Counted from the first letter of the stretch, positions 14,781 through 22,685 are shown. The stretch is 22,685 nucleotides of DNA from an uncultured Lachnospiraceae bacterium (GCA_910586615.1 CAJUJP010000053.1:1-22685), one strand, 5' to 3'. A program made the numbers and translations. Notes: generated from the sequence alone by a model not told the origin.

Positions 14781-15917
14781 ATGCAAAGGATATTGGTAGT
14801 GGATGACGCGGAGATCAACCGCGAACTGCTGCGGGGCATACTGGAGGAGGATTATGCCGTGGAAATGGCGGCGGACGGCGAGGAAGCGCTGCAAAAGCTT
14901 GAAGAGAGCCGGGATACAACAGCGGCGATCCTTCTGGATCTGCATATGCCAAAAAAGGACGGGTTTGAAGTGATATCCAGATTGAAAGAAAATGGATGGC
15001 TGCAGAAAATACCTGTTTTGATCATCAGCAGTGAACATGCGGCGGAGATTGAGAACAGATGTTTTGAAATGGGAGTATCGGATTTTATCCATAAGCCCTT
15101 CGAAGCTTCCATCGTAAAGAACCGGGTGAGAAATACGATGGAGCTTTTCGCATACAAGAACAGTCTGGAAGAGAAAGTGGAGGAACAGGAAGAAGAACTC
15201 AGGAAACAGCATCGGATCATTGAGATGCAGGCCGAGAAGCTGCGGGGAACGGAACCTTTTAACAGGCTGATGATGGAATACCGGGCGGCGATCATGGAAG
15301 TGGAGACGAGGCTGAAGGTGCTCAATGAGGAATTTTCCCAGATGTACAAAAGGAATCCTTTTGAGTCGATCAAGAGCAGGCTCAAGACACCTGCAAGCAT
15401 CTACGGGAAGCTGGCCCATAAGGGATATCCGGTTACGGTGGAAAGCATCAGGGAGCATCTGACGGATGTGGCCGGCCTTCGGGTGATCTGTTCTTTTCCG
15501 GACGATATTTACCGTCTGGCGGATTTGTTGATCAAGCAGGATGATTTTATTCTGCTTCGGAAAAAAGATTATATCAAGAATCCGAAAAGCAACGGTTACA
15601 GAAGCCTTCATCTGATTCTGAGCGTGCCTATTTTTCTCTCCAATGAAAAAAAATATGTCAAGGCGGAGGTTCAGTTCAGAACCATTGCCATGGATTTCTG
15701 GGCAAGTCTCGAACATAAACTGAAATATAAAAAAGATGTAAACGATACGGAAGAGATCGAAGCGCAGCTTCGCGCCTGTGCGGATTCCATTGAAAAGCTG
15801 GATTATCAGATGCAGGATATCCGGGACAAGATAGATCTGCCCGGTGCGAAGATACCGTATACGGAAGTGGTACGGGCATGGGTATCTGCCGGAAATTTCG
15901 GGAAGACAATGAGCTGA
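14781..15917 (+). CDS. Receiver domain fused to small alarmone synthetase (RelA/SpoT fold)
   Basis: A 378-aa fusion. Residues 1-120 form a response-regulator receiver domain with acidic D8/D9, phosphoacceptor D53 (LLDLHMPKKDG) and Lys in FIHKPFE. Residues about 122-160 are a coiled coil rich in Glu. Residues about 163-365 match the RelQ/YjbM class of (p)ppGpp synthetase: SRLKTPASIYGKL (R200, K202), DVAGLRVICSFPDDIY (D229), NPKSNGYRSLHLIL, and AEVQFRTIAMDFWASLEHK (E296). The metal-binding Asp and Glu are both present, so synthetase activity is expected. There is no HD hydrolase domain and no TGS/ACT regulatory domain. The inference is that receiver phosphorylation, via the coiled coil, controls alarmone production. 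AAAGGGGAAG precedes the ATG. No kinase gene is adjacent; the nearest is at 9793. Confidence 0.93.
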   Translation: MQRILVVDDAEINRELLRGILEEDYAVEMAADGEEALQKLEESRDTTAAILLDLHMPKKDGFEVISRLKENGWLQKIPVLIISSEHAAEIENRCFEMGVSDFIHKPFEASIVKNRVRNTMELFAYKNSLEEKVEEQEEELRKQHRIIEMQAEKLRGTEPFNRLMMEYRAAIMEVETRLKVLNEEFSQMYKRNPFESIKSRLKTPASIYGKLAHKGYPVTVESIREHLTDVAGLRVICSFPDDIYRLADLLIKQDDFILLRKKDYIKNPKSNGYRSLHLILSVPIFLSNEKKYVKAEVQFRTIAMDFWASLEHKLKYKKDVNDTEEIEAQLRACADSIEKLDYQMQDIRDKIDLPGAKIPYTEVVRAWVSAGNFGKTMS

Positions 15918-16031
15918 GCGGAGTTTCTTCCGGTCAGAGAGGGCAGTCGTTAAGAAGACTGTGCAGCGGACGGAGAAGCAGACGAAGACAGGATGTAATA
16001 GTAAAAAGAGTGAATATCGGAAAGAAGATCC

Positions 16032-17015
16032 ATGAAAAAGTTAGCCGAAGAAATCAAAACAGGACAGCTGAAGCAGGTCTATATCCTCTACGGCGAGGAA
16101 GCCTATCTGCGCAGTCAGTATAAAGATAAACTGAAAAATGCTCTGCTGGACGGCGGAGATCCTATGAATCTTCATTATTTTGAAGGGAAGGATGTTAAGC
16201 CGGGAGAGGTCATTGATCTGGCGGAGACCATGCCTTTTCTGGCGCAGCGCAGGGTGATCCTGCTGGAAAACAGCGGCCTGTTTGCAAAAGGCGGCGAAGA
16301 ACTGGCGGCTTACCTCGGAGAACCCTCTGATACGGCTTTTTTTGTGTTCATAGAACCGTCAGTGGATAAGCGGAGTAAACTCTATAAAGCGGCCACAGCG
16401 AGGGGGCGTGCCATTGAATTCAAGATGCAGGATGAGACGGTGTTAAAACGCTGGGTGCTGGGCTTTTTGAAGAAGGAAAATAAAAACATCACGGAGCGGG
16501 ATCTGAATCTTTTTCTGGATAAAACAGGCTCTGATATGGAGAATATCCGCGGAGAACTGGAAAAACTGCTCTGTTATTGTCTTGAGCGCGATGTGGTTAC
16601 CGCTCAGGACATCGAGGCGGTGTGTACCAGACAGGTGACCAGCCAGATCTTTGACATGATCAATGCAGTGGCGGAGAGAAGGCAGAAGGCGGCAATGGAA
16701 CTGTATTATGATCTGCTGACGCTGAAAGAACCGCCTATGCGGATTCTTTTTCTGATCACCAGACAGTTTAATATGCTTCTGCAGGTCAAGGAACTGAAAA
16801 ACAAAGGTTATGATGCCAATACCATCGGTGAGAAGGTAGGGCTTGCGGGGTTCATAGCCAGGAAATATGTGGCCCAGGCCGCTAAATTTAAGGAAGCGGA
16901 TCTGCGCCGTGCGCTGTCAGACTGTGTGGAGACGGAGGAAGCGGTGAAGACCGGCAGGATGAACGATGTGATGAGTGTGGAGCTTCTGATTGTGAAGTAC
17001 AGTGCGGCTTCTTAA
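16032..17015 (+). CDS. holA: DNA polymerase III subunit delta
   Basis: The clamp-loader delta subunit, which opens the beta sliding clamp at primer-template junctions. The 327-aa length is typical. Family stretches are visible: QVYILYGEEAYLRSQY near 15-30, ETMPFLAQRRVILLEN near 65-80, a poorly conserved middle domain, VTSQIFDMINAVAERR near 205-220, and the C-terminal collar region with ILFLITRQFNMLLQVKEL. The ATG at 16032 has a weak GGAAAGAAG site. In many Firmicutes holA follows comEC directly; here the receiver-alarmone synthetase gene and a 114-nt non-coding gap lie between. The rpsT gene that commonly follows holA is not seen. Confidence 0.93.
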   Translation: MKKLAEEIKTGQLKQVYILYGEEAYLRSQYKDKLKNALLDGGDPMNLHYFEGKDVKPGEVIDLAETMPFLAQRRVILLENSGLFAKGGEELAAYLGEPSDTAFFVFIEPSVDKRSKLYKAATARGRAIEFKMQDETVLKRWVLGFLKKENKNITERDLNLFLDKTGSDMENIRGELEKLLCYCLERDVVTAQDIEAVCTRQVTSQIFDMINAVAERRQKAAMELYYDLLTLKEPPMRILFLITRQFNMLLQVKELKNKGYDANTIGEKVGLAGFIARKYVAQAAKFKEADLRRALSDCVETEEAVKTGRMNDVMSVELLIVKYSAAS

Positions 17016-17076
17016 AACCGGGCCGGTGTGCGGTGCAGATGTACGGGAAGCCGCTTGTGACAGAGAGGGGAGAGCA

Positions 17077-17634
17077 ATGTTTGAACTTATTATTTTTATC
17101 ATTATCGGTGTGACTATTTACAGGAGATATCAGAATTCGAAGGGCGGTTTCGGAAAAAGCGGGAGTTCGCTGCCTGATCTTAGTGTGACTACGGCAAATC
17201 GGGACAGAGCCGGCGGTGGGGTGAGTGCGGGAAGCACAGGCGCCTACGGTCAGAGCGGGCCAGCGTGGAGAGCGCCGGGTACGGCGGCAGCCAGGCAGAA
17301 GGATGGCCGGACAGGACAGAGCGTCTATGCCTGGCAGACCTCTGCGCAGGTGGCCATCAGAGAGGCAAGAGAGGACGGAAACGATACGACGGCCTATCTG
17401 ATGGAGAAGGCGGAGGCGGATGCCAGAGAGCATCAGCGGGAAAAATATGAAGAGCAGAAGCGGCTGTATGAGACGAGAGGCGGACTTGCAGTGGCGGAGC
17501 GGTATCTGGACGGAGAGTCCGTTCCCCAGGGAAAAAGGTGCGTTAACTGCGGTTACTGTGCCGCACAGAATCTGATCCCCAGGATGCCTGGAACCCGGTA
17601 CAGCTGTTACTTTTGCAGAGAGCCGTTGAATTGA
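17077..17634 (+). CDS. Membrane-anchored protein with C-terminal zinc ribbon, unknown function
   Basis: I do not recognise a characterised family. The 185-aa product begins with a short hydrophobic helix (about 2-15; FELIIFIIIGVTIYRRY) that probably anchors it in the membrane. A Gly/Ser-rich flexible segment (about 22-85) follows, then a charged helical stretch rich in Glu and Lys (about 100-145). The C-terminus is a Cys cluster (C155, C158, C161, C177, C180; CVNCGYC...CYFC) able to bind zinc. The ATG at 17077 is preceded by GAGGGGAG at good spacing; the frame opens earlier at 17002, overlapping holA. It is 61 nt downstream of holA and probably shares its transcript. Confidence 0.72.
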   Translation: MFELIIFIIIGVTIYRRYQNSKGGFGKSGSSLPDLSVTTANRDRAGGGVSAGSTGAYGQSGPAWRAPGTAAARQKDGRTGQSVYAWQTSAQVAIREAREDGNDTTAYLMEKAEADAREHQREKYEEQKRLYETRGGLAVAERYLDGESVPQGKRCVNCGYCAAQNLIPRMPGTRYSCYFCREPLN

Positions 17635-17767
17635 GCGGTTCCAGTGAATTTCAGCAGGAATCCGAAACGGGTCAGGGCAGGAAATTCTGCCGGAAAACAA
17701 CGATATTGCTGAACAAAGCAGTAGAAAGACGAAATGACAATATATTATATTTGAAAGGATCATACAC

Positions 17768-19921
17768 ATGGAAAATAGAAAAGAGGCAAGAAAAAGAGCA
17801 GCGCAGAAAGCGGCAGAACTGGTTGCACAGATGACCATCGAGGAGCGGGCAGCCCAGCTCCGGTATGACGCGCCGGCGGTCGAAAGGCTGGGAATTCCGG
17901 CCTATAACTGGTGGAATGAGGCGCTGCACGGTGTGGCCAGGGCAGGCGTGGCCACCAGCTTTCCGCAGGCCATCGGCATGGCGGCATCTTTTGATGAGGA
18001 ACTGGTCAGAAAAGCGGGAGATGTCGTAGCTGTTGAGGGAAGGGCGAAATACAATGCTTTTTCGGCGGAAGGGGACAGGGATATTTACAAAGGACTGACT
18101 TTCTGGTCGCCCAACATCAATATCTTCCGGGATCCCCGATGGGGAAGGGGACACGAGACCTACGGGGAAGATCCGTATCTTACGAGCCGGCTGGGCGTGG
18201 CGTATGTAAAAGGAATACAGGGGGAAGGTGAGACCTTAAAGAGTGCGGCCTGTGCCAAACATCTGGCGGTTCATTCCGGGCCGGAAGCGGTGCGCCATGA
18301 GTTCAATGCCGTAGCAAGTAAAAAAGATATGACGGAGACGTATCTTCCCGCGTTCAAGGCGTGTGTGCAGGAGGCAGGCGTGGAAGCGGTGATGGGCGCT
18401 TACAACAGAACCAACGGTGTGCCCTGCTGCGGCAGCAAAGAGCTGATCCAGGACATTTTGCGGGATGAGTGGGGATTTGAAGGACACTATGTATCAGACT
18501 GCTGGGCGATCAAAGATTTTCACGAGCATCATATGGTCACCCGCACGGCGGAAGAATCCGCGGCAATGGCATTAAAGGCCGGCTGTGACATCAATTGCGG
18601 CGTCACGTATCTCCATATGCTGAAAGCGCTGCAGGACGGGCTGGTGACTGAGGAGGAGATCACCAGGGCGGCAGAGCGGGCCTTTACCACCAGATATCTG
18701 CTGGGACTGTTTGACGGCAGCGAGTATGATAAGGTTCCCTATGAAAAGGTGGAATGCGAAGAGCATCTGGAAGTGGCACAACAGCTTGCCAGAGAGTCGG
18801 TTGTGCTGTTAAAGAACAGTGGAATCCTGCCTTTAAGAGCGGATGCCGGGCAGACCATAGGCGTGATCGGTCCCAATGCGGACAACAGAGTGGCATTGAT
18901 CGGGAACTACCACGGGACATCTTCAAGATACATAACGGTTTTGGAAGGAATACAGGACAAAATCGGACATAATGGTAGAGTTTTGTTTTCGGAAGGCTCA
19001 CATCTGTATAAAGATGCGACAGAAGATCTTGCACGAAAAGGCGACCGGATCTCGGAGGCAGTGATCGTGGCAAAACACAGCGATGTGGTAGTGCTCTGCC
19101 TTGGGCTGGATGAGACATTGGAGGGAGAGGAAGGCGATACCGGCAACAGCTATGCTTCCGGCGACAAGCCTGATCTGAGACTTCCGGAATCCCAGAGAAA
19201 TCTGATGGAGGCAGTGCTTGCGGCGGGCACGCCGGTGATCGTATGTCTGATGGCGGGAAGCGCCATAGACCTGTCTCTTGCCCAGGAAAAGGCGGATGCG
19301 GTGCTGCAATTGTGGTATCCCGGAGCGCGGGGCGGCAAGGCCGTGGCGGAGATTCTTTTCGGTGACTGTTCGCCGTCGGGCAAGCTTCCTGTTACTTTTT
19401 ACCGGACAGTGGAGGAGCTGCCGGCTTTTGAGGATTATTCGATGAAAGGGCGTACCTACCGGTATATGGAAAACGTTCCGCTGTATCCTTTCGGCTACGG
19501 ACTGACCTACGGAGATGTGGCGGTGGAGAAAGCCTTTTTGTCCGGACAGTGCGGGGACAGCAGAGATGTGGTCGTGCAGGCGGAAGTGGTAAACCGGGGT
19601 GCCGTGGCTACGCAGGATGTTATACAGGTCTATGTAAAAGACAGCCAGTCGCCTTACGCGGTGCCAAACCACAGTCTGTGCGCATTTCAGAGAGTGTTAC
19701 TGTTACCGGGGGAACGTAAGGTGCTTACGATTCCGGTGAGAGGGGAGGCATTCAGTGCGGTGAATGAGGGAGGCCTGCGGGTGCAGGATGCGGACCGGTA
19801 CCTTCTTTATGTGGGTACGGGACAGCCGGACCGGCGGACACAGGAGCTGACAGGCAGGAAGAGTGTGGAAGTGGAAGTAAGGTTTCAGACGGTTTCCGGC
19901 GGAGCCGGGGACAGGCATTGA
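17768..19921 (+). CDS. Glycoside hydrolase family 3, beta-xylosidase/beta-glucosidase type
   Basis: A 717-aa retaining exo-glycosidase without signal peptide, so it probably acts on imported oligosaccharides in the cytoplasm. The N-terminal barrel has YNWWNEALHGVARAG (46-60), typical of the xylosidase-like GH3 subgroup, KHLAVHSGPE, and the nucleophile D244 in YVSDCWAI (many relatives have SDCGAI). The second alpha/beta domain has GVIGPNAD and the EGEEGD stretch near 452-457, where the acid/base Glu is expected. PFGYGLTY leads to a C-terminal fibronectin-III-like domain (about 590-700). AAAGGA lies 8 nt before the ATG. No transporter or sugar regulator is adjacent. The substrate (xylo- or gluco-oligosaccharide) is inferred from subgroup motifs only. 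Confidence 0.92.
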   Translation: MENRKEARKRAAQKAAELVAQMTIEERAAQLRYDAPAVERLGIPAYNWWNEALHGVARAGVATSFPQAIGMAASFDEELVRKAGDVVAVEGRAKYNAFSAEGDRDIYKGLTFWSPNINIFRDPRWGRGHETYGEDPYLTSRLGVAYVKGIQGEGETLKSAACAKHLAVHSGPEAVRHEFNAVASKKDMTETYLPAFKACVQEAGVEAVMGAYNRTNGVPCCGSKELIQDILRDEWGFEGHYVSDCWAIKDFHEHHMVTRTAEESAAMALKAGCDINCGVTYLHMLKALQDGLVTEEEITRAAERAFTTRYLLGLFDGSEYDKVPYEKVECEEHLEVAQQLARESVVLLKNSGILPLRADAGQTIGVIGPNADNRVALIGNYHGTSSRYITVLEGIQDKIGHNGRVLFSEGSHLYKDATEDLARKGDRISEAVIVAKHSDVVVLCLGLDETLEGEEGDTGNSYASGDKPDLRLPESQRNLMEAVLAAGTPVIVCLMAGSAIDLSLAQEKADAVLQLWYPGARGGKAVAEILFGDCSPSGKLPVTFYRTVEELPAFEDYSMKGRTYRYMENVPLYPFGYGLTYGDVAVEKAFLSGQCGDSRDVVVQAEVVNRGAVATQDVIQVYVKDSQSPYAVPNHSLCAFQRVLLLPGERKVLTIPVRGEAFSAVNEGGLRVQDADRYLLYVGTGQPDRRTQELTGRKSVEVEVRFQTVSGGAGDRH

Positions 19922-19948
19922 CCGCAGTCAGGAAACACACAGGTTTGC

Positions 19949-19971
19949 ACCTGCGGCTTAAATTCGCAGGT
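19949..19971. other. Hairpin between the GH3 gene and the zinc-ribbon gene
   Basis: ACCTGCG (19949-19955) pairs perfectly with CGCAGGT (19965-19971) around a 9-nt loop. It lies 28 nt after the glycosidase stop. The only T-rich stretch (TTATTTT) is 15 nt further and overlaps the spacer before the next ATG, so this may be a weak terminator or a structure affecting translation of the next gene. Confidence 0.3.
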
Positions 19972-19993
19972 CGTGGAAAGGCAGGGTTATTTT

Positions 19994-21631
19994 ATGTACG
20001 AATGTCCGAACTGCGGCAGTAATCTGAAATTTGATATTGCCGCCCAGCAGATGCTATGCAGCCATTGCAGCACTGCAGTGGATCCCTACAGCATTCAGAA
20101 GGAGCATGATGCTGAAGAAAGCAATGAATATGACGTGACAGTCTTTCGCTGTACACAGTGCGGTGCGGAGCTTTTGAGCGAGGACACTACGGCGGCAACG
20201 TTCTGCAGTTTCTGTGGATCCACTGCTGTTCTGGACAGCCGGATCGGCAAAGGCCGCAGACCGGCACATATCATTCCTTTTTTGAAGACAAAGGAAGACT
20301 GTAAGGCGGCTTATGCCAGTATGATGCGGCGTGCCGTTTTTGCACCCAAAGAGCTGAAGGACCAGGAATATATCGAGAAATTCCGGGGGATCTACATGCC
20401 CTACTGGGTGTACTCTTTTGAAAAAAAAGGGCAGATCACTTTCCAGGGCAGCGAAAGTCGTCAGAGAGGTGATTATCTGGTCACAAAACATTATGATATT
20501 ACAAGCCGCGTGGATGCGTCATATGAAGGAATCTCCTTTGATGCGGCGGCTTCCTTTTCCGATGATCTGAGCGGCGCCATCGCACCCTATGACATGGCGG
20601 CGGGAAAGCGGTTTACACCGGCCTTTTTAAGCGGTTTCTATGCGGATGCCGGGGACGTGGACAGCAGCGTATACAAGCAGGACGCGAGGGACATGGCAGC
20701 GGAGGATGGCTTTGCCAGAATAGCGGGGGACAGAGAGTGTTCCAGGTATCATGTGAAAGATACGGGAAATGCAGTTTCTCTGAAAAATGCTCTGGCACCC
20801 GAATGTACATCCGCTGAATCGGCTATGTTTCCGGTCTGGTTTCTTTCCTACAGAAAAGGAGACCGGGTGGCCTATGCCGTGGTCAACGGGCAGACGGGAA
20901 AGGCGGCGGCAGATTTACCCGTGGACAGGAAAAAATATCTCATCGGTTCACTGCTTCTGGCGATTCCGCTGTTTGTGCTGTTAAATATCAGGTTTACCAT
21001 TACCCCCGGTCTGGCCCTGATGCTGTTGGCGCTTCTCGCACTTGTGTGTGCTTTTGTGTCTGCGTCCCAGATGACAGGGATTCAGGAGAAAGAGACGAGG
21101 GAGAACGATAAGGGATATGTTTTTTTTCAGCAGGAAAGAAAAGACCGGGGGCACAGAGGGGGAGAGTTTGGAGAAAACGGAGCTCAGGAGCGAAGAGCTT
21201 ACAGCAGGAACAGGCGGAATGTCATAATATTGATTCAGGTTTTGACCGCATCTGCGATTTTTATGTTTTTCATGCCTCTGGCCATGGCACTGGTGATATT
21301 TCGCGGCGGCGATAAAATGGGGATCATTGCTGTTTTAATCATCTGTGCCGGGCTGATAGGCATTGTGTGTTCGAAAAGATGGCTGAAGCCGGGGCGGAAA
21401 GGTTCTCTGAAAAAAATGATTCCGGTGCTGATTAAGCCTGTTGCGGCTATTGTGCTGGCTCTTGCGATTATCTTATGGAATCCTGTTTCCGACCTGTTTT
21501 ACTATGGCGGATCCATTGTTTCCATGGGGGCGGTGATCTGGACGCTGATGGATATCATCGGCAGATATAATGTACTGACTACACGTAAGCTGCCCCAGCT
21601 TAACAGGCGGGGAGGTGACGAGAATGGATGA
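19994..21631 (+). CDS. Polytopic membrane protein with two N-terminal zinc ribbons
   Basis: A 545-aa protein of unknown function. Two zinc-ribbon modules lead: C4/C7/C22/C25 (ECPNCGSN...CSHC) and C53/C56/C71/C74 (CTQCGAE...CSFCGS). A soluble region with IPFLKTKEDCKAAY and FRGIYMPYWVYSFE (about 90-310) follows; this stretch is shared by zinc-ribbon membrane proteins of Firmicutes. About six hydrophobic segments then occupy 312-350 (two) and 415-530 (about four), split by a charged, Arg/Glu-rich loop (about 365-410). The ATG at 19994 has GCAGGG with 7-nt spacing; an in-frame GTG at 19973 is less likely. Its last 8 nt overlap the next gene, so the two products are probably made together. No catalytic motif is seen. 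Confidence 0.8.
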   Translation: MYECPNCGSNLKFDIAAQQMLCSHCSTAVDPYSIQKEHDAEESNEYDVTVFRCTQCGAELLSEDTTAATFCSFCGSTAVLDSRIGKGRRPAHIIPFLKTKEDCKAAYASMMRRAVFAPKELKDQEYIEKFRGIYMPYWVYSFEKKGQITFQGSESRQRGDYLVTKHYDITSRVDASYEGISFDAAASFSDDLSGAIAPYDMAAGKRFTPAFLSGFYADAGDVDSSVYKQDARDMAAEDGFARIAGDRECSRYHVKDTGNAVSLKNALAPECTSAESAMFPVWFLSYRKGDRVAYAVVNGQTGKAAADLPVDRKKYLIGSLLLAIPLFVLLNIRFTITPGLALMLLALLALVCAFVSASQMTGIQEKETRENDKGYVFFQQERKDRGHRGGEFGENGAQERRAYSRNRRNVIILIQVLTASAIFMFFMPLAMALVIFRGGDKMGIIAVLIICAGLIGIVCSKRWLKPGRKGSLKKMIPVLIKPVAAIVLALAIILWNPVSDLFYYGGSIVSMGAVIWTLMDIIGRYNVLTTRKLPQLNRRGGDENG

Positions 21632-22547
21632 GAATATACGGAGTAAAGCAGTGATCAGGACCTGCATCCGGATGGCTGTGCTGGTGGGGATTCTTTTGGT
21701 TATCAGACTGGCCTGGCAAGTGTCCCTGGGCGCACTGACTGACCATGTTATGGAAGGAATCGGATCTGATACCAGTAAGGACGTAAATGATCCCTTTTCA
21801 GAGGACGATGAAGTTCACATCCTGTCCCATTCCGAAACCGTTTCCGATGAGAAGATAGTTTACATAAATCATGAAACATCTTATTCTGCTGTCATCGAGG
21901 ATGATGCGCAGTTACTTGATGAGGAGGAGCGGCAGAAACTGTCAGAGTCCATGCAGGCTGTCACAGCCTATGGAAATGCGGCCTTCAAAACGACAGACAG
22001 CAATGATCAGGATACGGAATCTTATGCGAGACAATATTATACAGAACAGTTCGGAACGGACAGTGGAACTCTTTTTCTTATTGACATGGACAACCGTAAT
22101 ATATGGATCCACAGCGACGGGGCGGTATACAAGGTGATTACCACATCCTATGCAAATACCATTACGGATAATGTTTACCGTTATGCTTCCGCCGGTGATT
22201 ATTATGAGTGTGCAGCCAAAGCTTATGAGCAGATCACGGATCTTCTGAAAGGCTATAAGATCGCCCAGCCCATGAAATATATCAACAACATTCTGCTGGC
22301 GCTCATCCTTGCACTTCTGTTAAATTACGGAGCAGTGAGTTTCTTTGCAAGACTGAGAAAACCGGGCAGAAAGGAACTTCTGGGCAGTACCGTGAACCAT
22401 TTCAGCTATACCCGGCCGGAAGTGCGTTTTGTACGGGAAAGCCGCACCTATAATCCGGTCAGCAGCAGTAGCAGAAGCGGCGGAAGCAGTGGAGGAGGCG
22501 GTGGCGGGGGCAGCAGAAGCGGCGGTGGCGGAGGACACAGGTTCTAG
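21624..22547 (+). CDS. TPM-domain membrane protein with Gly-rich tail
   Basis: A 307-aa protein with an N-terminal membrane segment (about 15-33), an extracytoplasmic TPM (YgcG/Psb32/MOLO-1 type) domain of about 75-205 (DDAQLLDEEERQKLSESM at its start; TLFLIDMDNRNIWIHSDG in the core), a second membrane helix (about 217-238), and a C-terminal tail ending in Ser/Gly repeats and GGGGGHRF. The tail is characteristic of bacterial YgcG-like proteins. TPM domains are linked to phosphatase activity or photosystem repair in plants and to receptor modulation in worms; the bacterial role is unclear. I chose ATG 21624 because GGAGG (21611-21615) is 8 nt upstream; an in-frame GTG at 21615 overlaps that site. 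It overlaps the zinc-ribbon gene by 8 nt. Confidence 0.85.
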   Translation: MDENIRSKAVIRTCIRMAVLVGILLVIRLAWQVSLGALTDHVMEGIGSDTSKDVNDPFSEDDEVHILSHSETVSDEKIVYINHETSYSAVIEDDAQLLDEEERQKLSESMQAVTAYGNAAFKTTDSNDQDTESYARQYYTEQFGTDSGTLFLIDMDNRNIWIHSDGAVYKVITTSYANTITDNVYRYASAGDYYECAAKAYEQITDLLKGYKIAQPMKYINNILLALILALLLNYGAVSFFARLRKPGRKELLGSTVNHFSYTRPEVRFVRESRTYNPVSSSSRSGGSSGGGGGGGSRSGGGGGHRF

Positions 22548-22614
22548 GCCCTGCCGGTTTCTAAGCTGTGCCGGATGGTGCGGCGTGAAAAGCAGCCGGG
22601 TTTGTCATGGCTTC

Positions 22615-22640
22615 GTTACTGTTCACTCCGTTCCAGTAAC
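22615..22640. repeat. Short inverted repeat, right edge
   Basis: GTTACTG (22615-22621) and CAGTAAC (22634-22640) form a perfect 7-bp stem with a 12-nt loop. Its ACTGTTCAC...TTCCAGTA core resembles ACTGTTAC...TTCCAGTA at 173-200 on the left edge, suggesting members of one dispersed intergenic repeat family. Confidence 0.5.
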
Positions 22641-22642
22641 AG

Positions 22643-22685
22643 GTAAAAATCCATGCAAAATTTGCTTCGCAAATGGATTTTTACT
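22643..22685 (+). terminator. Probable bidirectional terminator at window end
   Basis: GTAAAAATCCAT (22643-22654) pairs perfectly over 12 bp with ATGGATTTTTAC (22673-22684). Inside, TTGC-TTC-GCAA forms a 4-bp mini-hairpin. The A5 and T5 runs lie within the arms, so it could stop transcription from either side, including that of the TPM gene ending at 22547. It may instead be a unit of the same repeat family as the left-edge hairpins. The window ends one base after the stem. Confidence 0.5.

Noticed and set aside
14748..15716. Long antisense open frame opposite the receiver-alarmone synthetase gene
   Set aside because: It mirrors the codon pattern of the strongly supported + strand gene; its translation is rich in His, Arg and Phe without family resemblance.
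17635..17767. Catabolite-responsive element and promoter before the GH3 gene
   Set aside because: AGAAAGACGAAATGACA only loosely resembles a cre consensus, and TATTAT near 17745 has no matching -35 box.
16888..17838. 316-codon antisense frame opposite holA and its downstream gene
   Set aside because: Overlaps three supported + strand starts or ends and shows no domain features.

Overview
The window reads as a chromosomal segment of a Gram-positive anaerobe of the Clostridia, most probably a Lachnospiraceae member. The basis is a roughly 50% GC composition, strong GGAGG-type ribosome binding sites, a GerMN-domain lipoprotein, a comEA/comEC pair with holA downstream, and protein sequences of Firmicutes type. 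Genus cannot be settled from the sequence. Every supported gene lies on the + strand. I see no rRNA, tRNA, CRISPR array, transposase, integrase or phage gene.

Layout: (1) 1-421 is non-coding, with two AT-rich hairpins and a candidate promoter. (2) 422-2140 holds a dCMP deaminase (ComEB family), a GNAT acetyltransferase and an unknown coiled-coil protein. (3) 2340-5862 is an arginine/ornithine block, argJ-argB-argD, without argC. (4) 6047-7585 is an orphan secreted solute-binding-like protein with acidic segments, closed by a clear intrinsic terminator (7638-7681). (5) 7701-8132 is a YdcZ-type small membrane transporter. (6) 8218-14635 is a tight run: comEA, OmpR-type response regulator, sensor histidine kinase, GerMN lipoprotein, comEC. 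(7) 14781-15917 encodes a fusion of a response-regulator receiver domain to a RelQ/YjbM-like small alarmone synthetase, with its own candidate promoter. (8) 16032-17634 holds holA and a small membrane protein with a C-terminal zinc ribbon. (9) 17768-19921 is a GH3 glycosidase. (10) 19994-22547 is an overlapping pair: a membrane protein with two N-terminal zinc ribbons, and a TPM-domain protein with a Gly-rich tail. (11) The right edge carries two more hairpins, partly resembling sequence at the left edge.

How the genes may work together: ComEA (DNA receptor) and ComEC (DNA channel) bracket a two-component system whose third member is a surface GerMN lipoprotein, an order that recalls the actinobacterial MtrA-MtrB-LpqB module. 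Directly after comEC sits a receiver-domain alarmone synthetase, which suggests that phosphorelay input could control (p)ppGpp synthesis. These two neighbouring signalling units are the most interesting part of the window. The rest is mostly ordinary housekeeping and metabolism, plus several uncharacterised envelope proteins.
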